From: an uncultured Flavobacteriaceae bacterium | Lineage (GTDB): Bacteria; Bacteroidota; Bacteroidia; Flavobacteriales; Flavobacteriaceae | Assembly (NCBI GenBank): GCA_947494825.1 | Contig: CANLWN010000001.1 | Location: 558,001-622,000, forward strand | DNA length: 64,000 nucleotides | Reading direction: 5' to 3' | In this document: positions 62,346-64,000 of the stretch, in pieces | Numbering within the stretch: position 1 is the first letter of the stretch | Layout: every line of letters begins with the position of its first letter | The notes under the pieces: generated by a model | The model's input: the letters and a program-made list of their open reading frames with translations, nothing else | Told to the model about the DNA's origin: nothing | Databases searched by the model: none | Program-made: the position numbers and the translations under genes

Positions 62346-62825
62346 ATGAAACAGATGAAAAATATTTTTAAAGTCCTCATAACTTTTCCTATGCTACTGT
62401 TTATGGGTTGTGCAACAATTATTTCAGGCTCAAGACAAACAATCAAAGTAGCCTCTATACCAAGTTCGGCAACAGTTTACATCAACGAAGTGGAGGTCGG
62501 AAAAACACCTGTAGAAAGAAGTTTGAAAAGAAATCAAGAATATCAAGTTCTAATAAAACTTGACGGTTATCAACCCTACGAAACACTTATTTCAAAAGAG
62601 TTCAATGCGTGGTACCTGGGAAATATATTAATTGGTGGGATTATTGGGTTAATAATCGACCCCATTACTGGGGCAATGTACAAACTAACACCCGAAGAAC
62701 TTACTGCAAACCTGACACACGGAGGAACGGCTTTTAGGACTGAAAAAAAAGATGTTTATCTAATGGTAAATATGGACATAGACCCGGGTTGGGAAAAAGT
62801 CGGACAACTTATAAAAATGAAATAA
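62346..62825 (+). CDS. PEGA-domain lipoprotein
   Basis: A 159-residue lipoprotein (LFMGCATIIS) with a PEGA domain (about 38-75: VASIPSSATVYINEVEVGKTPVE split here as VASIPSSATVYINEVEVGKT) and a hydrophobic segment (about 95-115, IIGLIIDPITGAMY) that may be a second membrane-associated part. PEGA domains occur in surface proteins and may bind peptidoglycan or other proteins. It is in an operon with the DUF4156-like gene and shares its AT-rich composition. Function unknown. Confidence 0.78.
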   Translation: MKQMKNIFKVLITFPMLLFMGCATIISGSRQTIKVASIPSSATVYINEVEVGKTPVERSLKRNQEYQVLIKLDGYQPYETLISKEFNAWYLGNILIGGIIGLIIDPITGAMYKLTPEELTANLTHGGTAFRTEKKDVYLMVNMDIDPGWEKVGQLIKMK

Positions 62826-62852
62826 GGTAAGCACAAAACAAAGTTCGGCCGA

Positions 62853-64000
62853 CTAATCCCAATGCATCCGCTGTAATCGTACCGCATTTAAAATGGCCAA
62901 TAAGGCGACGCCTACATCGGCGAAAACGGCTTCCCACATGGTGGCCAGTCCGCCGGCACCTAAGACCAACACCAGCAGTTTTACGCCAAAGGCCAAGGTG
63001 ATGTTCTGCCATACGATACATCGGGTAGAACGCCCAATTTTAATCGCCCGGACAATTCTAGAAGGTTGATCGGTCTGTATGACCACATCCGCGGTCTCTA
63101 TGGCCACATCACTGCCCAGACCGCCCATGGCCAAACCCACATGGCTGGCAGCAAGCACCGGTGCATCGTTGATACCATCGCCAATGAAGGCCACTTTGGT
63201 ACCGGATACTGCTTTTAAGGTCTCTACCTCCTGGAGCTTGTCCCCTGGCAATAGACCGCCTTTTGCCCAGTCCACACCCAAGCGTTTAACTACCTCCTGG
63301 GTAATGGTATCCTTATCCCCGGAAAGTATGATGATTTCAGAAATTCCCAATTGCCTAAGCTGTGCTATGGTCTTATGCGCATCTTCCTTGAGTTCATCGG
63401 CAATAGTGATATAGCCAGCCAATGTTCCTCCTATGGCCACCAAGACGATCGATTCCACAATGTCATCGGTCTCCTGGGGCACTGTAATTTGATGGGAAGA
63501 CATCAGCGCCTTGTTGCCCACCAGGACCGTTTCACCGGCTACCTTGCCCTTTAGGCCCTTGCCTGCAAGCTCAGTCACCTCAAAAGCCTCAAGTGCATCG
63601 GCCTGCAGGTTGTACTCCATGATGGCTTGGGCTATAGGATGGGTAGATTGTGCCTCCATAGCCAGCACATAGGACATCATCCTAGTTTCATCCATATTAT
63701 ACGCCCGTATTTCCTTAATTTTGAACACCCCTTTGGTAACCGTACCCGTCTTGTCCATCACCACCGTATTTACCTTGGTCATGGTATCCAGGAAAGCGGC
63801 GCCCTTGAACAGAATGCCGTTTCGGGATGCTGCACCCAAGCCCCCAAAATACCCCAGGGGAATGGAAATCACCAGGGCGCAGGGACAGGAGATGACCAGA
63901 AATATCAACGCCCGGTAGAGCCAATCCCTAAACACATAATCGTCCACAAAAAAATAGGGCAAGAAAGTGAGTCCAACGGCCAAAAACACCACAATGGGCG
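62853..64000 (-). CDS. heavy-metal P1B-type ATPase, C-terminal part (cut by window edge)
   Basis: The coding region continues beyond base 64000, so only the last 382 residues are visible. They include ISCPCALVISIPLG (CPC metal-site motif of TM6), VVMDKTGTVTKG with the phosphorylated Asp, the ATP-binding part with LAGKGLKGKVAGETVLVG, GDGINDAPVLAASHVGLAM and a final pair of TM helices (about 325-365). The CPC motif and a TM end without extra Cys suggest a Zn/Cd/Pb exporter like ZntA/CadA. The C-terminus is complete; the N-terminal metal-binding domains are outside the window. The GTG at 63992 is internal (PIVVFLAVG), not a start. Confidence 0.93.
   Translation of the reverse strand, partial: PIVVFLAVGLTFLPYFFVDDYVFRDWLYRALIFLVISCPCALVISIPLGYFGGLGAASRNGILFKGAAFLDTMTKVNTVVMDKTGTVTKGVFKIKEIRAYNMDETRMMSYVLAMEAQSTHPIAQAIMEYNLQADALEAFEVTELAGKGLKGKVAGETVLVGNKALMSSHQITVPQETDDIVESIVLVAIGGTLAGYITIADELKEDAHKTIAQLRQLGISEIIILSGDKDTITQEVVKRLGVDWAKGGLLPGDKLQEVETLKAVSGTKVAFIGDGINDAPVLAASHVGLAMGGLGSDVAIETADVVIQTDQPSRIVRAIKIGRSTRCIVWQNITLAFGVKLLVLVLGAGGLATMWEAVFADVGVALLAILNAVRLQRMHWD

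Noticed and set aside
63990-63992. GTG at 63992 as the start of the P-type ATPase
   Set aside because: The frame stays open to the window edge (PIVVFLAVG), and essential N-terminal helices of the ATPase would be missing, so the gene is cut by the window.
1-64000. tRNA, rRNA, CRISPR, prophage or transposase genes
   Set aside because: None of the gaps contains a cloverleaf-like or repeat-spacer pattern, and no integrase, transposase or phage structural gene was found.

Overview
The window looks like a chromosome segment of a marine-type member of the Flavobacteriaceae (Bacteroidota). The evidence is a type IX secretion C-terminal sorting domain, many 7TM-AraC, HxlR and LytTR regulators, a TPR-histidine kinase-receiver-AraC hybrid sensor, SCO and HEAT proteins, -7 boxes of the TAnnTTTG kind, and base composition that looks mid-40s % GC by eye. 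No tRNA, rRNA, CRISPR array, transposase or phage gene was found. The genes are mostly short operons separated by repeat-rich intergenic DNA.

Layout. 0-3.1 kb: a YHS protein, two paralogous NTF2-like proteins, a small SPW-like membrane protein and an AraC regulator with two tandem AraC domains. A 35-bp element with fixed internal spacing lies upstream of three of these genes, so this looks like a compact autoregulated regulon. 3.3-5.6 kb: a 7TM-AraC regulator and a Tat-exported HisC-like aminotransferase. 5.6-7.4 kb: a small outer-membrane-type protein between two copies of a ~290-bp repeat. 7.4-11.9 kb: an arginase-family enzyme, then a BlaI repressor, a BlaR1-like M56 protease carrying ankyrin repeats in place of the usual sensor, and a class C beta-lactamase-fold serine hydrolase. 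11.9-19.2 kb: small lipoproteins, membrane proteins, a GNAT enzyme, an ankyrin protein, rpiA, a HAD phosphatase and an SRPBCC protein. 19.5-25.5 kb: one 2023-residue secreted protein with 21 FG-GAP-like repeats and a T9SS tail. 26-38 kb: an AT-rich gene flanked by short repeats, rsgA, a patatin, and an HxlR/oxidoreductase divergent pair with near-identical operators. 36-40 kb: an operon of tyrosinase, a HEAT protein, and a HEAT-SCO-MerC-like fusion, which suggests a dedicated copper-loading path. 40-44 kb: AraC, NTF2-like lipoprotein, VOC protein, ankyrin protein and cupin. 44.5-53 kb: a sterol-desaturase/IPT/NHL fusion, the hybrid sensor kinase, a TPR-S41 protease and an MreB homologue. 53.7-58.8 kb: a molybdenum hydroxylase operon (2Fe-2S subunit, FG-GAP/ASPIC protein, molybdopterin subunit) behind a LytTR regulator. 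59.8-64 kb: a TolB/PD40-type lipoprotein, two AT-rich lipoproteins and the C-terminal part of a Zn/Cd-type P-type ATPase cut by the window edge.

The best candidates for undescribed biology are the double-AraC regulon with its three-copy 35-bp operator, the tyrosinase-HEAT-SCO/MerC operon, the ankyrin-bearing BlaR1-like sensor, the molybdenum hydroxylase operon with an embedded FG-GAP/ASPIC gene, and the sterol desaturase fused to a beta-propeller. All functional assignments are from reading the sequence; no database search was run.
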